Shown: positions 17,987 through 27,241, counted from the stretch's first letter. The stretch: 64,000 nucleotides of DNA from CAYWWY01 sp964462525 (GCA_964462525.1 CAYWWY010000004.1:124001-188000), one strand, 5' to 3'. Notes: generated from the sequence alone by a model not told the origin. Numbers and translations are program-made.

Positions 17987-19102
17987 TTAGTCAAGCCCGA
18001 AGATAATGGAACCGACTTCAATGAAATAGTACTCTCCACTTTCGTCGAATCGGCTAAAGGCAAGCTCATAACCACCGGCAGATTCTTCCATGACCGCGCG
18101 AACGCCTGCCATGTCATCGGGCGTGATTTTGCCTTCGATCAAGGCAATGGCGACTTCAACCGCGCCCTTGGAGAATTCGTAAGGCATTGCTACAGGCCAG
18201 GTTCCCAGACGGCCAGCGGCGCCCAATTCGCGGACTCTCGCATCGATGGCAGCCACAAGAGGAGCCAGGTTTCCTTTTTGGGCTTCGACCCTCATGTGTT
18301 CGGTCACTTCGAGCCCCAACGCTCCGGGATAGGCGTGACCGGGAGAAGGACAGCATTGTTCTGGGTATAGGGCTCCGGTCGCGATGACTTGGGTAATGAT
18401 TTGTTCCTGCATGGCACAGTTGGTGCCAAATACGGCCGTATTGGGTCCATAGATGGCAATCTGTCGAGGAATGTCTTCCATCATGAACTGCTGGGTGCCG
18501 GGAATCCCGTCAGGTCCCATGGGGTCTGGTGCGGCAAGTTCCACAAACTTCAGACCTATTTCCGCACAAGTGTCTCTCATGATATCTCTTCTGCGCGCCA
18601 GGATTTCGATGGACATGTGGCGAGGGAAGGTGTAGTGCAAGAAGGTTTCCGCGCCCATGGCCTTCGCCACTTGAGGAATGGTTCGTCCTCGCGCGAGATC
18701 GGCGGTATTCAAGGCAATGCTCACGGTGTCCATAACGATCCAGGGGTCTTCCTGAGGAGAAACGGCGATGGTGAAGATGTCGGGCCGCATTTCCTGGACT
18801 CTTCGAAGGGCAGGCACGGTTCCTGGTACGGCTTGGTTTACGACGATGGCTTTGACGTTGGGATTATAGGCAAACTGGATGATCTGAGCCATTGTGGTTT
18901 CTTGCTCGACCATGAAGTTGTCGGGATAGGTAACATGAATGATCATGTCGCCATATTTGGCAACTGCATATTCTCCGCCCCGGAATTCCTCTTCGTTCTG
19001 GGAAACCGTACCGGTCACCAGACCGATTTGGAAACCCATGGCGATCAAGCTCATACCGGCCATCAACGCTACCATCATACCGAGTACCAATACTTTTCTC
19101 AT
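17987..19102 (-). CDS. DUF3798 periplasmic substrate-binding protein
   Basis: A secreted 371-residue protein with an N-terminal signal peptide (about residues 1-22), no lipobox cysteine, and a periplasmic-binding-protein fold recognised as DUF3798. It is first in the operon with the double ATPase and two permeases, so it is the solute receptor of that importer. The ligand is unknown; RbsA/NupO-like ATPases and permeases usually go with sugars or nucleosides. The start has AAGGAGG upstream and the gene has its own consensus promoter. A non-lipidated binding protein suggests a periplasm under an outer membrane. Confidence 0.85.
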   Translation of the reverse strand: MRKVLVLGMMVALMAGMSLIAMGFQIGLVTGTVSQNEEEFRGGEYAVAKYGDMIIHVTYPDNFMVEQETTMAQIIQFAYNPNVKAIVVNQAVPGTVPALRRVQEMRPDIFTIAVSPQEDPWIVMDTVSIALNTADLARGRTIPQVAKAMGAETFLHYTFPRHMSIEILARRRDIMRDTCAEIGLKFVELAAPDPMGPDGIPGTQQFMMEDIPRQIAIYGPNTAVFGTNCAMQEQIITQVIATGALYPEQCCPSPGHAYPGALGLEVTEHMRVEAQKGNLAPLVAAIDARVRELGAAGRLGTWPVAMPYEFSKGAVEVAIALIEGKITPDDMAGVRAVMEESAGGYELAFSRFDESGEYYFIEVGSIIFGLD

Positions 19103-19166
19103 ACAACAACCTCCTTCATTTTGAAATACCAGCTACAGGGCCTCACCCCGTGCTTTTTTCTGGTAG

Positions 19167-19196
19167 ATTATAGCATACAAACGTTCAGTTGGTCAA
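19167..19196 (-). promoter_or_regulatory. Sigma-70 promoter of the DUF3798 ABC operon
   Basis: Minus strand: -35 TTGACC (19196-19191), 18-base spacer ending TGC, and -10 TATAAT (19172-19167), so both a -35 and an extended -10 are present. The about 60-base leader contains a possible hairpin (ACGGGG pairing with CCCTGT) before AAGGAGG. Confidence 0.75.
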
Positions 19197-19214
19197 TAGA
19201 CAACTTTGAAAGCC

Positions 19215-19757
19215 TTAAATCATCGCTTTTCCTTGCGGTGTAGCCGAACGGGTGATTTGGTCTATGACTTCATGGCGGATGGAGGAGATCATCTCCCGCA
19301 AAACACTGACCAAAATGGTCAATACAATTGCTACGATCAACCCTCCGATGGTTGTATATAGCGCTTCGCCAATTCCAACGGCTAACTCGCTGACATACCG
19401 CAATTCACGGGCTTGTTCGATGGTGTTGAAGATCCGGATCATGCCGGTGGTCGTACCCAAAAGCCCCAAAAGAGGGGACACGGTTGCAACTGTTGAAATA
19501 ATCCGGATATTTTTGAACAAGCGGTCCACTTCCAGCTCAACAATATCCGTCTGCTCTTCCGATCTCATATTCCGTGCTGAATTCAGCTTTTTCTGTACCC
19601 TGGCCACAAACGGGTTATGCGTATCTCCTTTCCGTAAAGAATTTCGGATGCCCGAAAAAGTGATAAAGCGCTCAAAAAAGAAGAACAACCCCACGGCAGC
19701 AACAACCAAAATGATGACAAGAACCGGTCCCCCAGTCGATAACAACTGTACATACAC
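19215..19757 (-). CDS. MotA/TolQ/ExbB proton channel family protein
   Basis: A 180-residue membrane protein with three hydrophobic helices (starting near PVLVIILVVAAVGLFFFF, then two later helices around PLLGLLGTTTGMIRIF and TTIGGLIVAIVLTILV), the pattern of ExbB/TolQ. Such subunits make the proton channel that energises TonB- or Tol-type systems. The start is placed at GTG 19757 because GAGGTGA sits five bases upstream; it begins just after the upstream glycosylase stop, so an in-frame ATG at 19793 is not needed. No ExbD/TolR or TonB partner is next to it. Its presence supports an outer membrane. Confidence 0.85.
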   Translation of the reverse strand: MYVQLLSTGGPVLVIILVVAAVGLFFFFERFITFSGIRNSLRKGDTHNPFVARVQKKLNSARNMRSEEQTDIVELEVDRLFKNIRIISTVATVSPLLGLLGTTTGMIRIFNTIEQARELRYVSELAVGIGEALYTTIGGLIVAIVLTILVSVLREMISSIRHEVIDQITRSATPQGKAMI

Positions 19758-19762
19758 TTGGA

Positions 19763-20518
19763 TCACCTCATATTCGATATGCCGACACCCCATGATTTCT
19801 CTTTCTTGGGCATATCGGCCTTGTCTTTCTTGTCTTTGGATTCATTTGAACCAACCCGTCTTTCGCATTGATCAACCAAGACACATTGTCCGCATCGAGG
19901 GGTTTTTTTGCACACCTTTTTGGAATGAGCTACAATCAAGGCGTGGGCTTCATTGAAGAATGACGCTTCTTTTGGCAGAGATTGATGAAAAAAGGATTGG
20001 ATCTGCTCATATGGCGCGTCGATTATCCATCGATGGCCCAGTCGGCTGAACATCCTTCTTGTATAGGCATCCACCACAAAAATCGGTCGATGAAAGGCAT
20101 ACAACAAGATGGAATCTGCCGTCTCTGGTCCAATTCCTTTAATTCCGAGGATTTTTGTCCGGAGAGGAATCAAATCGGTCCGAAAGAACGCATGAAAATC
20201 CAAATCGGTTCCGATGAGATATGCCAAAAAACTCCGAAGCCGATTGTATTTCACGTTATAGTATCCGGCCGGTGTGATGCATTGTTTCACAATGTCGGGA
20301 GACGCATTCCACATCGCTCTCGGCTCAAGCAACGCCTCCTGTTTGAGTCTGTCGATCGCTTGGGAAACATTGGTCCAATTGGTATTCTGCGTGAGCACCG
20401 CTCCGGTTATGATTTCGAAAAAGCTGTCACCCGGCCACCAGTGTTGCGGTTTATGATGGTGGAGAAGAATATCAAAAAGATCCAAGGTGGTTACCGTATT
20501 CTCAACTCCATTTCCCAT
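19763..20518 (-). CDS. MagIII/endonuclease III-like DNA glycosylase with 4Fe-4S cluster
   Basis: A HhH-GPD base-excision glycosylase, 251 residues. The helix-hairpin-helix is LGIKGIGPETADSILLYA; Glu132 stands where endonuclease III has its lyase lysine, as in 3-methyladenine glycosylase MagIII. The catalytic aspartate is Asp150 in VVDAYTRR. Four cysteines (203, 209, 212, 218) can hold a 4Fe-4S cluster. It is therefore more likely a monofunctional glycosylase for damaged purines than a true Nth. The last about 25 residues are a charged tail. It overlaps the upstream acetyltransferase by 28 bases. Confidence 0.8.
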   Translation of the reverse strand: MGNGVENTVTTLDLFDILLHHHKPQHWWPGDSFFEIITGAVLTQNTNWTNVSQAIDRLKQEALLEPRAMWNASPDIVKQCITPAGYYNVKYNRLRSFLAYLIGTDLDFHAFFRTDLIPLRTKILGIKGIGPETADSILLYAFHRPIFVVDAYTRRMFSRLGHRWIIDAPYEQIQSFFHQSLPKEASFFNEAHALIVAHSKKVCKKTPRCGQCVLVDQCERRVGSNESKDKKDKADMPKKEKSWGVGISNMR

Positions 20519-21348
20519 TGGGTAAAAAGAGGGGTGGCGTCTAGTTTGTGGATCAACGGAGTGAGGATATCTTCTTGGGGCAGACCCGTTATCACGCCAG
20601 AAGTCTTTGATGTCTGATGACGCAAAAAGAGCAGGGCGTCTTTGAAGACCTCTTGAACATCAAAAAAGGAATCAGTCAGACAGAAATCGACAATAAATGC
20701 ATTGTGATCATTGGATCCATATACAAGATAACCCGCCACTCCGTGTTTTTGATTGGCAGGGATGATTAAAGCCATCTGATAGCGGTCTTCGGACATCTGA
20801 ATCGTAATGGGTTCTCTTTGCCAATTTGGCGCCCGCTGAAACAATTCCTGGGCCCGCAGCGCCCATTGAGCAACTACCGGCGCTTTGGAAGGCTCAAATC
20901 GGAACAATGGGGCGCGATCATAAGGAAGGGGAAACGAGTAAGCAGTCAGAAGACGCTTGGGTGAAAACCCTTTTTTCCTGTAAAAACGAACCGCGCGTTC
21001 CTCCTGCTCCAATACCTCCAGCGTGATGGATTGGATCTTTTTCCAGCTCAAACTGTCGACAATCTGTTCCAAAAGGACCTCCGCTGCCCCCAGCCCACGA
21101 TGGGCCGGCAGGACGCCCATCGCATCGATTCGGGCCCGATCCTTCCGGACACCCACCAAGACAAATCCAATCATCCGTTCTCCCTCAACAAGAACCAGAG
21201 AGTCTTCCAAGCGCAATGAATTCTCTCGCACATCATGTTCAAAATCTCGAGGGGTCCAGCGAATGGGTATTGGATAGTCAGAAAAAATCTCCGCGACAAG
21301 GTCCAAAAAACAGGGGATGTCAGCGTCGATCAATTTCTTGACTTGCAT
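20491..21348 (-). CDS. GNAT-family N-acetyltransferase with extra C-terminal domain
   Basis: About 285 residues. The N-terminal half holds the acetyl-CoA site VLPAHRGLGAAEVLL (Q/RxxGxG/A motif) and AVRFYRKKGF, typical of GNAT enzymes. The second half (from about residue 150) is a further alpha/beta domain not recognised, perhaps a degenerate second GNAT. The start is ATG 21348 with GGGGAGGTG upstream; an ATG 20 codons earlier lacks such a site. Substrate unknown. Confidence 0.75.
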   Translation of the reverse strand: MQVKKLIDADIPCFLDLVAEIFSDYPIPIRWTPRDFEHDVRENSLRLEDSLVLVEGERMIGFVLVGVRKDRARIDAMGVLPAHRGLGAAEVLLEQIVDSLSWKKIQSITLEVLEQEERAVRFYRKKGFSPKRLLTAYSFPLPYDRAPLFRFEPSKAPVVAQWALRAQELFQRAPNWQREPITIQMSEDRYQMALIIPANQKHGVAGYLVYGSNDHNAFIVDFCLTDSFFDVQEVFKDALLFLRHQTSKTSGVITGLPQEDILTPLIHKLDATPLFTQWEMELRIR

Positions 21349-21393
21349 AGAGCACCTCCCCAAAAAATCCTCTATCAAGTATAACACATGGTG

Positions 21394-21402
21394 TGGTATA
21401 AT
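21394..21402 (+). promoter_or_regulatory. Extended -10 promoter before the GHL10 gene
   Basis: TGGTATAAT on the plus strand, 36 bases before the GTG start at 21438. It probably drives the 21438-27239 gene string. The acetyltransferase gene is divergent from it. Confidence 0.6.
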
Positions 21403-21437
21403 TTCCACAAGTGCAAATCCAAGTACAGGAGGCCGCT

Positions 21438-22508
21438 GTGAAAAAAAGAAACCTCTGTATTCTGTGTTTGAGCATTCTGATCATCAGTTTGGGATGGACA
21501 ACCCCTCAGGAAACACATCCCCGAGGGTTGGGCATTGTCCTTCCGAAAAGCGCCCTTGTCAGCGAAGAGGTAATAGACAGCGTTTTGGGAATGTGTATCC
21601 AGTTTCGGGTCGATACCCTCTATGTCCCTGCCATATCATATATGGAAGCATTGTATGTATCAGATATACTTCCCAGAAGCAATGTTTTAATCAATCACCC
21701 AACCCCTTTGGATTTTGACCCGATTGGCTATATTCTTCGGAAGGCCGCTACCCTCGGAGTCCGAACGGTTTTGATGCTTGACCTGTTTACTGCTTGGCCC
21801 TCCGAAGACATTCCTTTCAACCCATTACATGTTACAAGGCGCTCTCCCCAATGGCTCAGTCACGATTCCATTGGTCAATTGCATACTGCGCCTATCATCT
21901 TGGATCCGGGTAATCCTCAGGTTCAGTCCTTTATTCTCTCGCTGCTCAGGGAAATTATGATTCGGTACCAACCCATGTTCATCGCCCTAGAAAACTTCCA
22001 ATATCCAAACCGCGCATATGGGTACAACCCCTCCGCGCTCATCGAGTTCGAGCGGAAAAAGCGAGAGAGCTACCACCAAGTCTATTCCTTCGACACCTTT
22101 CGAGAGCAGACCTTGGATGATCTGATTTTCCGGATCTCCGCATTACGGGATTCTTTAGGCGTTTTCACCCAATTTTCGGCTTTTGTGCCTTCTGACATTC
22201 AATTGTCTCGAAGAGATACTTTCCAGAATTGGGCCAAATGGGTCAATGCGGGGCACCTTCATTCTGTGGCTCTCTCTTACTGGTATCCTGACATTCAAAG
22301 GGTCAGATACGATACCTCCCAAGCATTTGAAACGCTCTATCAAGGGAGATTTGTTCCTGTATTGAATCCTTTTGACATGAACGCGCTCCAACTCGAAGTG
22401 ATCGTGAAAGAGATCCTGGGTTATCCGATCCCGCAGATCATTTTGTCCACTTTTTCTCCCGATATCCTCCGAATGATGAACAGCTGGAGCGTGGGGGTGC
22501 CCAGGTGA
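21438..22508 (+). CDS. Secreted family-10-like glycosidase (GHL10/DUF187 type)
   Basis: A secreted protein of 356 residues, predicted TIM-barrel glycoside hydrolase-like fold. The GTG start at 21438 has AGGAGG six bases upstream and gives a clean signal peptide (KKRNLCILCLSILIISLGW). Barrel-strand patterns such as TVLMLDLF, IILDPGNPQVQSFILSLL and FIALENFQYP match the GHL10/YngK-type family, whose members are linked to cell-wall or glycan cleavage. It is the first gene of a plus-strand operon. Substrate unknown. Confidence 0.68.
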   Translation: MKKRNLCILCLSILIISLGWTTPQETHPRGLGIVLPKSALVSEEVIDSVLGMCIQFRVDTLYVPAISYMEALYVSDILPRSNVLINHPTPLDFDPIGYILRKAATLGVRTVLMLDLFTAWPSEDIPFNPLHVTRRSPQWLSHDSIGQLHTAPIILDPGNPQVQSFILSLLREIMIRYQPMFIALENFQYPNRAYGYNPSALIEFERKKRESYHQVYSFDTFREQTLDDLIFRISALRDSLGVFTQFSAFVPSDIQLSRRDTFQNWAKWVNAGHLHSVALSYWYPDIQRVRYDTSQAFETLYQGRFVPVLNPFDMNALQLEVIVKEILGYPIPQIILSTFSPDILRMMNSWSVGVPR

Positions 22509-22515
22509 TGAATCA

Positions 22516-23247
22516 TTGAGGTGGCGCTTTTGGAATCATACCCGTACCCCTTGTTCGGGGAAAACCAATATGGAAATAGACCTTCGTATGATGTCCCAAT
22601 GCGCCGACGAAGGAATCGGGATAATTCGGTTGTACACATGGAATCCGAAGGCTCTTTCGCTTGGCAGCCATCAGAAAACCGATCGAATCGACAGTCTCTT
22701 CGTGAAAGACCAAGGAATCGATTTCGTCCATAGACCCACCGGGGGAAAAGCGGTCCTGCACGATCGGGAACTGACTTATGCCGTGGCGGTACCCGTCAAT
22801 CCAGGTCTGAAAACCCTTTCTGTCGTTGAATCCTATCGGAAGATTACGCAAGGGTTGATATCGGGGTTGGCTTTATTGGGTATCGAGCCAACTCTGGCCC
22901 GTTTTGTGCCCCCACAAACAATAAGCGCTGCATGTTTCGATCACGTGTCTTTGGGGGAACCCCTTTTCCGAGGAGGAAAACTGATCGGAAGCGCTCAGTA
23001 CCGGACCGCAAGGAGCATCTTGCAGCACGGATCGTTGCCATTTGAACTGGACCTAAGGCAGTATGTCTGTTGTTTTCGGTTATCCCCGCACGAGCGAGAT
23101 ATCCTAATGAACCGCTTGCAGAAGAGTGTCCGGACCCTAGCGGATTGGAAGATTCGCTGGGAAGACCGTTCAGATGTCGTTCATGCGCTACAGTTGGGAT
23201 TTGCGAAAATACTGGATCAGCTTTTTGAATCAGGAGGTACCGGATGA
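22516..23247 (+). CDS. Lipoate-protein ligase / octanoyltransferase-like protein
   Basis: A 243-residue BPL_LplA_LipB-fold protein that attaches lipoyl or octanoyl groups to lysines of carrier domains. The motif RPTGGKAVLHDRE (73-85) is the ligand-binding loop, and GGKLIGSAQYR (153-163) contains the conserved lysine. Cys140 is placed where LipM-type octanoyltransferases have their catalytic cysteine, so LipM-like activity is possible. The start is a TTG at 22516 with AGGTGA upstream; a later ATG would cut off conserved residues. It overlaps the rhomboid gene as ATGA. Confidence 0.8.
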   Translation: MRWRFWNHTRTPCSGKTNMEIDLRMMSQCADEGIGIIRLYTWNPKALSLGSHQKTDRIDSLFVKDQGIDFVHRPTGGKAVLHDRELTYAVAVPVNPGLKTLSVVESYRKITQGLISGLALLGIEPTLARFVPPQTISAACFDHVSLGEPLFRGGKLIGSAQYRTARSILQHGSLPFELDLRQYVCCFRLSPHERDILMNRLQKSVRTLADWKIRWEDRSDVVHALQLGFAKILDQLFESGGTG

Positions 23248-24200
23248 AACCGAAAACCCCAGTCACCATAAGCATATTGGTATTGAATCTGGTGTTCTAC
23301 ATCATGACCATCATCCGTGGAGGGACAGGGATATCGATGAGCGCGATGGTCTCTGCGGATGCGCTGGAGTCCTTAGGGGCCCAGTACGGTCCTCTGGTCG
23401 CTCAAGGAGAGTACTACCGGATTGTGACGGCGATCTTTCTCCATGGGAATCTTCTGCACATTCTATTTAACTCGTACGCTCTCTATTACCTCGGTCGGAT
23501 CACAGAATTTGTCTTTGCGCCGGGGCGTTTTCTTCTGATCTACTTTGCGTCAGGAGTTATGGGAAATGTCTTAACGCACTTCTTGTACCCCAATGTCTTC
23601 TCGATCGGAGCCAGTGGTTCTGTTTTCGGTCTTGTGGGAATTCTATTCGCCATCGGTCTACGAAAGGATCATCCCCGATATCTGACCTCCGTAACTGGAA
23701 CCGCCCTGCTCCCGATGATCGTGATCAACCTCGTCTTTGGGTTTACAGTCCCCGGGATCAACAATGCCGCTCATCTGGGCGGATTGGCTACCGGATTTTT
23801 GCTTGGAATGCTTCTTAAGCCCTATCCCTTACGATCGATCCAACAGATTCGGTTCTGGAAGATCGTCCAATGGGTCATTATCGGTATTGTTGTCTTTTGC
23901 CTCGGACTGGCCCTATTCACAGCGCGTCCTCCCGTTCAAGTGGTGATGCAGTTTCATCAAAGCTATGCGGCCATGCTTGAGCGGTTTCGATCCGCTTCCG
24001 AACCCGATCAGTTCCGGTACTACATCAGCATGCTCCAGCCCTATGATTCTCGAACGGAAAATCTTACCCAACAAGCCCGCGCTTTTTTGGATTCTCAGTA
24101 TCGCGACCCCAATTTGAACCAATTATGGATGCTGTTCAACCAGTGGGAATTGGAAATCCTGGAGCAATACAAAGGGCTTCTGCAGATGAGAGAGCAATGA
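23244..24200 (+). CDS. Rhomboid-family intramembrane serine protease
   Basis: A membrane protease of 318 residues with six or seven helices. The catalytic dyad is Ser124 in GASGSVFG and His177 in AAHLGGLATG; the helix 2 motif HGNLLHILFNSYAL (67-80) is also present. It cleaves transmembrane segments of unknown substrates. A soluble C-terminal region of about 95 residues follows the last helix. The gene overlaps its neighbours at both ends by ATGA. Confidence 0.92.
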   Translation: MKPKTPVTISILVLNLVFYIMTIIRGGTGISMSAMVSADALESLGAQYGPLVAQGEYYRIVTAIFLHGNLLHILFNSYALYYLGRITEFVFAPGRFLLIYFASGVMGNVLTHFLYPNVFSIGASGSVFGLVGILFAIGLRKDHPRYLTSVTGTALLPMIVINLVFGFTVPGINNAAHLGGLATGFLLGMLLKPYPLRSIQQIRFWKIVQWVIIGIVVFCLGLALFTARPPVQVVMQFHQSYAAMLERFRSASEPDQFRYYISMLQPYDSRTENLTQQARAFLDSQYRDPNLNQLWMLFNQWELEILEQYKGLLQMREQ

Positions 24201-25315
24201 TTCGGGTTGCGAAAACTAGGATGTTTCTTTTCTTGACCCTTTTTTTGGGGTTGCACCCTTTCCTTTTGGGAATCGATCATTTGGTAGGGATCGAAGGCTC
24301 GATTTTAACAGAGATCGCGCAAATTGAGCTTCAAGGAAAACCGGTTCAAATGCAGATTGACCATGCCCAAGATTATGCGTATATCACGGACTATGATAAA
24401 CGAGTGGTTCGGGTGGTGGATCTGCGTACTCTGGAGTTGGCATTTTCGCTCACACAGTCCAATTACCCGGTATTTGTGTCTTTTTCTCAGGATTATGTCA
24501 TGGTTTCCGATTTTTGGGGCCATAAAGTAGACTTTTATATCCGAGGAACCAGTCTGCTGGACTTTTCTGTCCCAACGCCTCGCGGCCCTGGGTACTCCGT
24601 TTATCACAAAGGGCTTCTTTATGTAACCACGCAATTGGAGCATCAGCTGATTGTCATTGATCCCGATGCACAGAAAGTGGCGCAATCCTTCCCCTTAATC
24701 GGTAGGGTTCCCAAGTTTTCCATTTTCGAGTCTTTGGTCATTCTTCCCTACTACGACAATTATCATACCTGGTCCCGCGATTTCGAACTCGAGCATTCCA
24801 TTCACCTCATGAACCTCTCCACCCTCCATAGGTGGAACATTGATGGCGTATCCAAAAAACCGTTGCACATTCTTCCGATCGATACTGGTGTGTATGCCCT
24901 AAGCGGATATCTGGACCAAGGAATTTGGATTGCTCGTTGGGGCAATCAAAGTGTTGAAGCTCTGGCCCAGTGGACCGGTCACACCCACATCATGGATATA
25001 TGCGTCTTCGGCGACATGATCGTGATCCCTTCGATGAGCAATAATCGCCTTCAATTGGTGCGCTTGTCGACCGGATCGGTTGATTCTGTGCCCTCCGCGA
25101 CCGGGATCCTCGCTTTGGCAAACTACGAAGATCGATATCTTTTCGCGTTGTCCAACTTCCATAATCTTCTTCAGGTGTATCATGATGGCTTTCAACTGAA
25201 AGAAGAGCACAGAACGGGCGATTATCCCATCGCTATGGCGATTCATGGCGCCCAATTGCTGGTCGTATCCATGGATCGCGCGATCCTTCAAGTCTTTCAA
25301 ATCAACAACCCCTGA
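24197..25315 (+). CDS. Secreted beta-propeller protein of unknown function
   Basis: A 372-residue protein with an N-terminal signal peptide (FLFLTLFLGLHPFLLG) and repeating beta-rich blades such as DYAYITDYDKRVVRVVDLRT, QLIVIDPDAQKV and NNRLQLVRLSTGSVDS, similar to YVTN/NHL-type propellers. No catalytic motif is seen. The start (ATG 24197) overlaps the rhomboid stop as ATGA, so it is translationally coupled to a membrane protease and could be a partner or substrate. That is inference. Confidence 0.65.
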   Translation: MIRVAKTRMFLFLTLFLGLHPFLLGIDHLVGIEGSILTEIAQIELQGKPVQMQIDHAQDYAYITDYDKRVVRVVDLRTLELAFSLTQSNYPVFVSFSQDYVMVSDFWGHKVDFYIRGTSLLDFSVPTPRGPGYSVYHKGLLYVTTQLEHQLIVIDPDAQKVAQSFPLIGRVPKFSIFESLVILPYYDNYHTWSRDFELEHSIHLMNLSTLHRWNIDGVSKKPLHILPIDTGVYALSGYLDQGIWIARWGNQSVEALAQWTGHTHIMDICVFGDMIVIPSMSNNRLQLVRLSTGSVDSVPSATGILALANYEDRYLFALSNFHNLLQVYHDGFQLKEEHRTGDYPIAMAIHGAQLLVVSMDRAILQVFQINNP

Positions 25316-25357
25316 TCGCCATCCAGAAAGGAGAATTTTTTCGAGAAAGGAGCGGGT

Positions 25358-26137
25358 ATGAACGTAGCGTTTCTATCTGACATCCATAGCAATATCGAAG
25401 CGTTGGAAGCGGTATTGGACGATCTTCAGCAGAGGAAAATCTTTGAAGTCTACTGTCTCGGCGATCTGGTGGGATATGGTCCGGATCCCAATATGGTTGT
25501 GGAACGGATCCAAGCTCTGAACATCCCATGCGTAATGGGGAATTTCGATGACGCCGTGGGTTTCGGGAAAGGGAGCTGTGGATGCAATTATCTGCCGGGC
25601 CGGGAAACGGAGGTTGGAGAAATCACTCTGAATTGGAGCATTCAAAATACCTCTGACGCTGGCCGAGAATTCTTGAAAAAAATACCCAAAACCCGGATCA
25701 TTGATATCCAAGGGGTTCAGATTCATCTTGTTCATGGAAGCCCAGTAAACCCCCTTCTGGAATACCTTCGCCCGGACACCCCCACCCAGCGATGGAAGGA
25801 AATCGCCAAAACTGTCCAAGGAGATGTAATGATCAACGGCCATACTCATGTGCCGATGGCCCGATTCGTTAATGGCGTCGGGCTGTTCAACTGCGGTTCT
25901 GTCGGTCGTCCAAAAGATGGAGATACCCGAGCTTCCTATCTGATTCTTGATATTCATAATGGTATTTTTTCCTACGAGATCGTAAGAGTTCGTTACCCCA
26001 TCAAAATGGTCTGTGAAAAACTCTCACAACTTAGGCTTCCTCCAGAACTGGGTACTGTCTTGGCTTTGGGGCAGACATTCGATATGGGAACGAACCCGAT
26101 CCCAGAACGCGCCTTTTATGACTTTCCCATCTCCTGA
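25358..26137 (+). CDS. Calcineurin-like metallophosphoesterase
   Basis: A 259-residue phosphodiesterase/phosphatase with all metal motifs: Asp8 and His10 (SDIH), Asp36 (GDLVGYG), Asn62 (GNFDD), His126 (HGSP), His162 and His164 (GHTHVP). The GYGPDP and GSVGRPKDGD patterns match the YfcE/ApaH-like group that acts on phosphodiesters or dinucleotides. AGAAAGGAG precedes the ATG. Substrate unknown. Confidence 0.88.
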   Translation: MNVAFLSDIHSNIEALEAVLDDLQQRKIFEVYCLGDLVGYGPDPNMVVERIQALNIPCVMGNFDDAVGFGKGSCGCNYLPGRETEVGEITLNWSIQNTSDAGREFLKKIPKTRIIDIQGVQIHLVHGSPVNPLLEYLRPDTPTQRWKEIAKTVQGDVMINGHTHVPMARFVNGVGLFNCGSVGRPKDGDTRASYLILDIHNGIFSYEIVRVRYPIKMVCEKLSQLRLPPELGTVLALGQTFDMGTNPIPERAFYDFPIS

Positions 26138-27239
26138 TTTCGCCGCACCGAAAGCATTTTCTTGGCGCGGGGCGACAATTCAATTGCAGCCCCAAGAAGA
26201 CCTGGATTTCATCTATTGGGAGATTTCGGGCCGATGCAATTTCAATTGCCCCATGTGTTTTCGCAAAACCTTTGACTTTCAACCCGATCCAGGGTTGCTT
26301 CCGATAAAAGTCTTTATACGGGTTCTTGACGAGCTAGATGCGCGCAAAATCCGTACTACGATGATGTTTGGAGGATTGGGAGAGCCGATGACCCATCCCC
26401 ATTTCCCCGATTTTGTCAAACAGGTCAAAGCTCGAGGGCACCGATTGGAGATTTCCACCAATGGTTCACTGATTGATGCGGCCATGGCCCGTTTTTTGGT
26501 CCAATCCGGCACTGATCGCATCGCCCTTTCCTCCGAACCCGGAGGGTTGGGCCATCCCCACCATGATCACCTGCAAAACACGTTGGCTTTGCTGAAATCC
26601 GCTCAAAATAATAAAAACAGCAATTTACCCCAGCTGGATGTTGTGAGCGTTATTCATCAACAGAATATTGGGGAAATCCGATCATTTATCAGCTCGTTCA
26701 CAGCCAGCCAATCTGGACAGAGAACCATCACTCGATTGATCTTTTCCCACCTCTTGCCATTCCAACCGGAGCACATTCAGTGGGTGCTATACCCTTCGAC
26801 TGAAGATCCGTTTGATGATCGTCCCTACATCATTCCTGATCCAAACCGTCCAGAAATCATTTATCCCGAGTCGGTCATTCGGACCGATCGAGCCTGTCCG
26901 TTTATGGGAAAAAGAGCTGCTGTAATCCGTTGGGACGGCAAAGTCAGTCCCTGTTATCACTTTCTGCATTCGATGAAACCCTATGTGATGGGGCGAAAAA
27001 AGCAAATCCAACCCAAGCATTTTGGATCGATCCTCGATCAACCCCTTCTAGAAATCTGGAAGAACCCTGAATACCTGTGGTTTCGCTACCGTGTGAACAA
27101 CCAGTTCTTTCCCTCTTGCCCCGATTGCGCCCAAAGAGCGATATGCAGTTTTGTGGACACCAATGAATACGACTGCTGGTCCAATACACCCTCATGCGCT
27201 GATTGTCTGTGGTGGCGGAAGATTCTCATATGCCCGTGA
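26118..27239 (+). CDS. Radical SAM/SPASM domain protein
   Basis: A 373-residue radical SAM enzyme. The S-adenosylmethionine-binding 4Fe-4S motif is CNFNCPMC (Cys40, Cys44, Cys47). The C-terminal part has about nine more cysteines (ACPFMGKR, SPCYHF, SCPDCAQRAIC, YDCWSNTPSCADCLW), a SPASM region for auxiliary clusters. The final cysteine-tryptophan pattern is reminiscent of radical SAM maturases of tungsten or other metalloenzymes, but no target enzyme lies nearby, so this is only a suggestion. The start at 26118 overlaps the phosphoesterase by 20 bases and has no clear ribosome binding site; an ATG further upstream in the same frame would give a longer overlap. Confidence 0.82.
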   Translation: MTFPSPDFAAPKAFSWRGATIQLQPQEDLDFIYWEISGRCNFNCPMCFRKTFDFQPDPGLLPIKVFIRVLDELDARKIRTTMMFGGLGEPMTHPHFPDFVKQVKARGHRLEISTNGSLIDAAMARFLVQSGTDRIALSSEPGGLGHPHHDHLQNTLALLKSAQNNKNSNLPQLDVVSVIHQQNIGEIRSFISSFTASQSGQRTITRLIFSHLLPFQPEHIQWVLYPSTEDPFDDRPYIIPDPNRPEIIYPESVIRTDRACPFMGKRAAVIRWDGKVSPCYHFLHSMKPYVMGRKKQIQPKHFGSILDQPLLEIWKNPEYLWFRYRVNNQFFPSCPDCAQRAICSFVDTNEYDCWSNTPSCADCLWWRKILICP

Positions 27240-27241
27240 TA

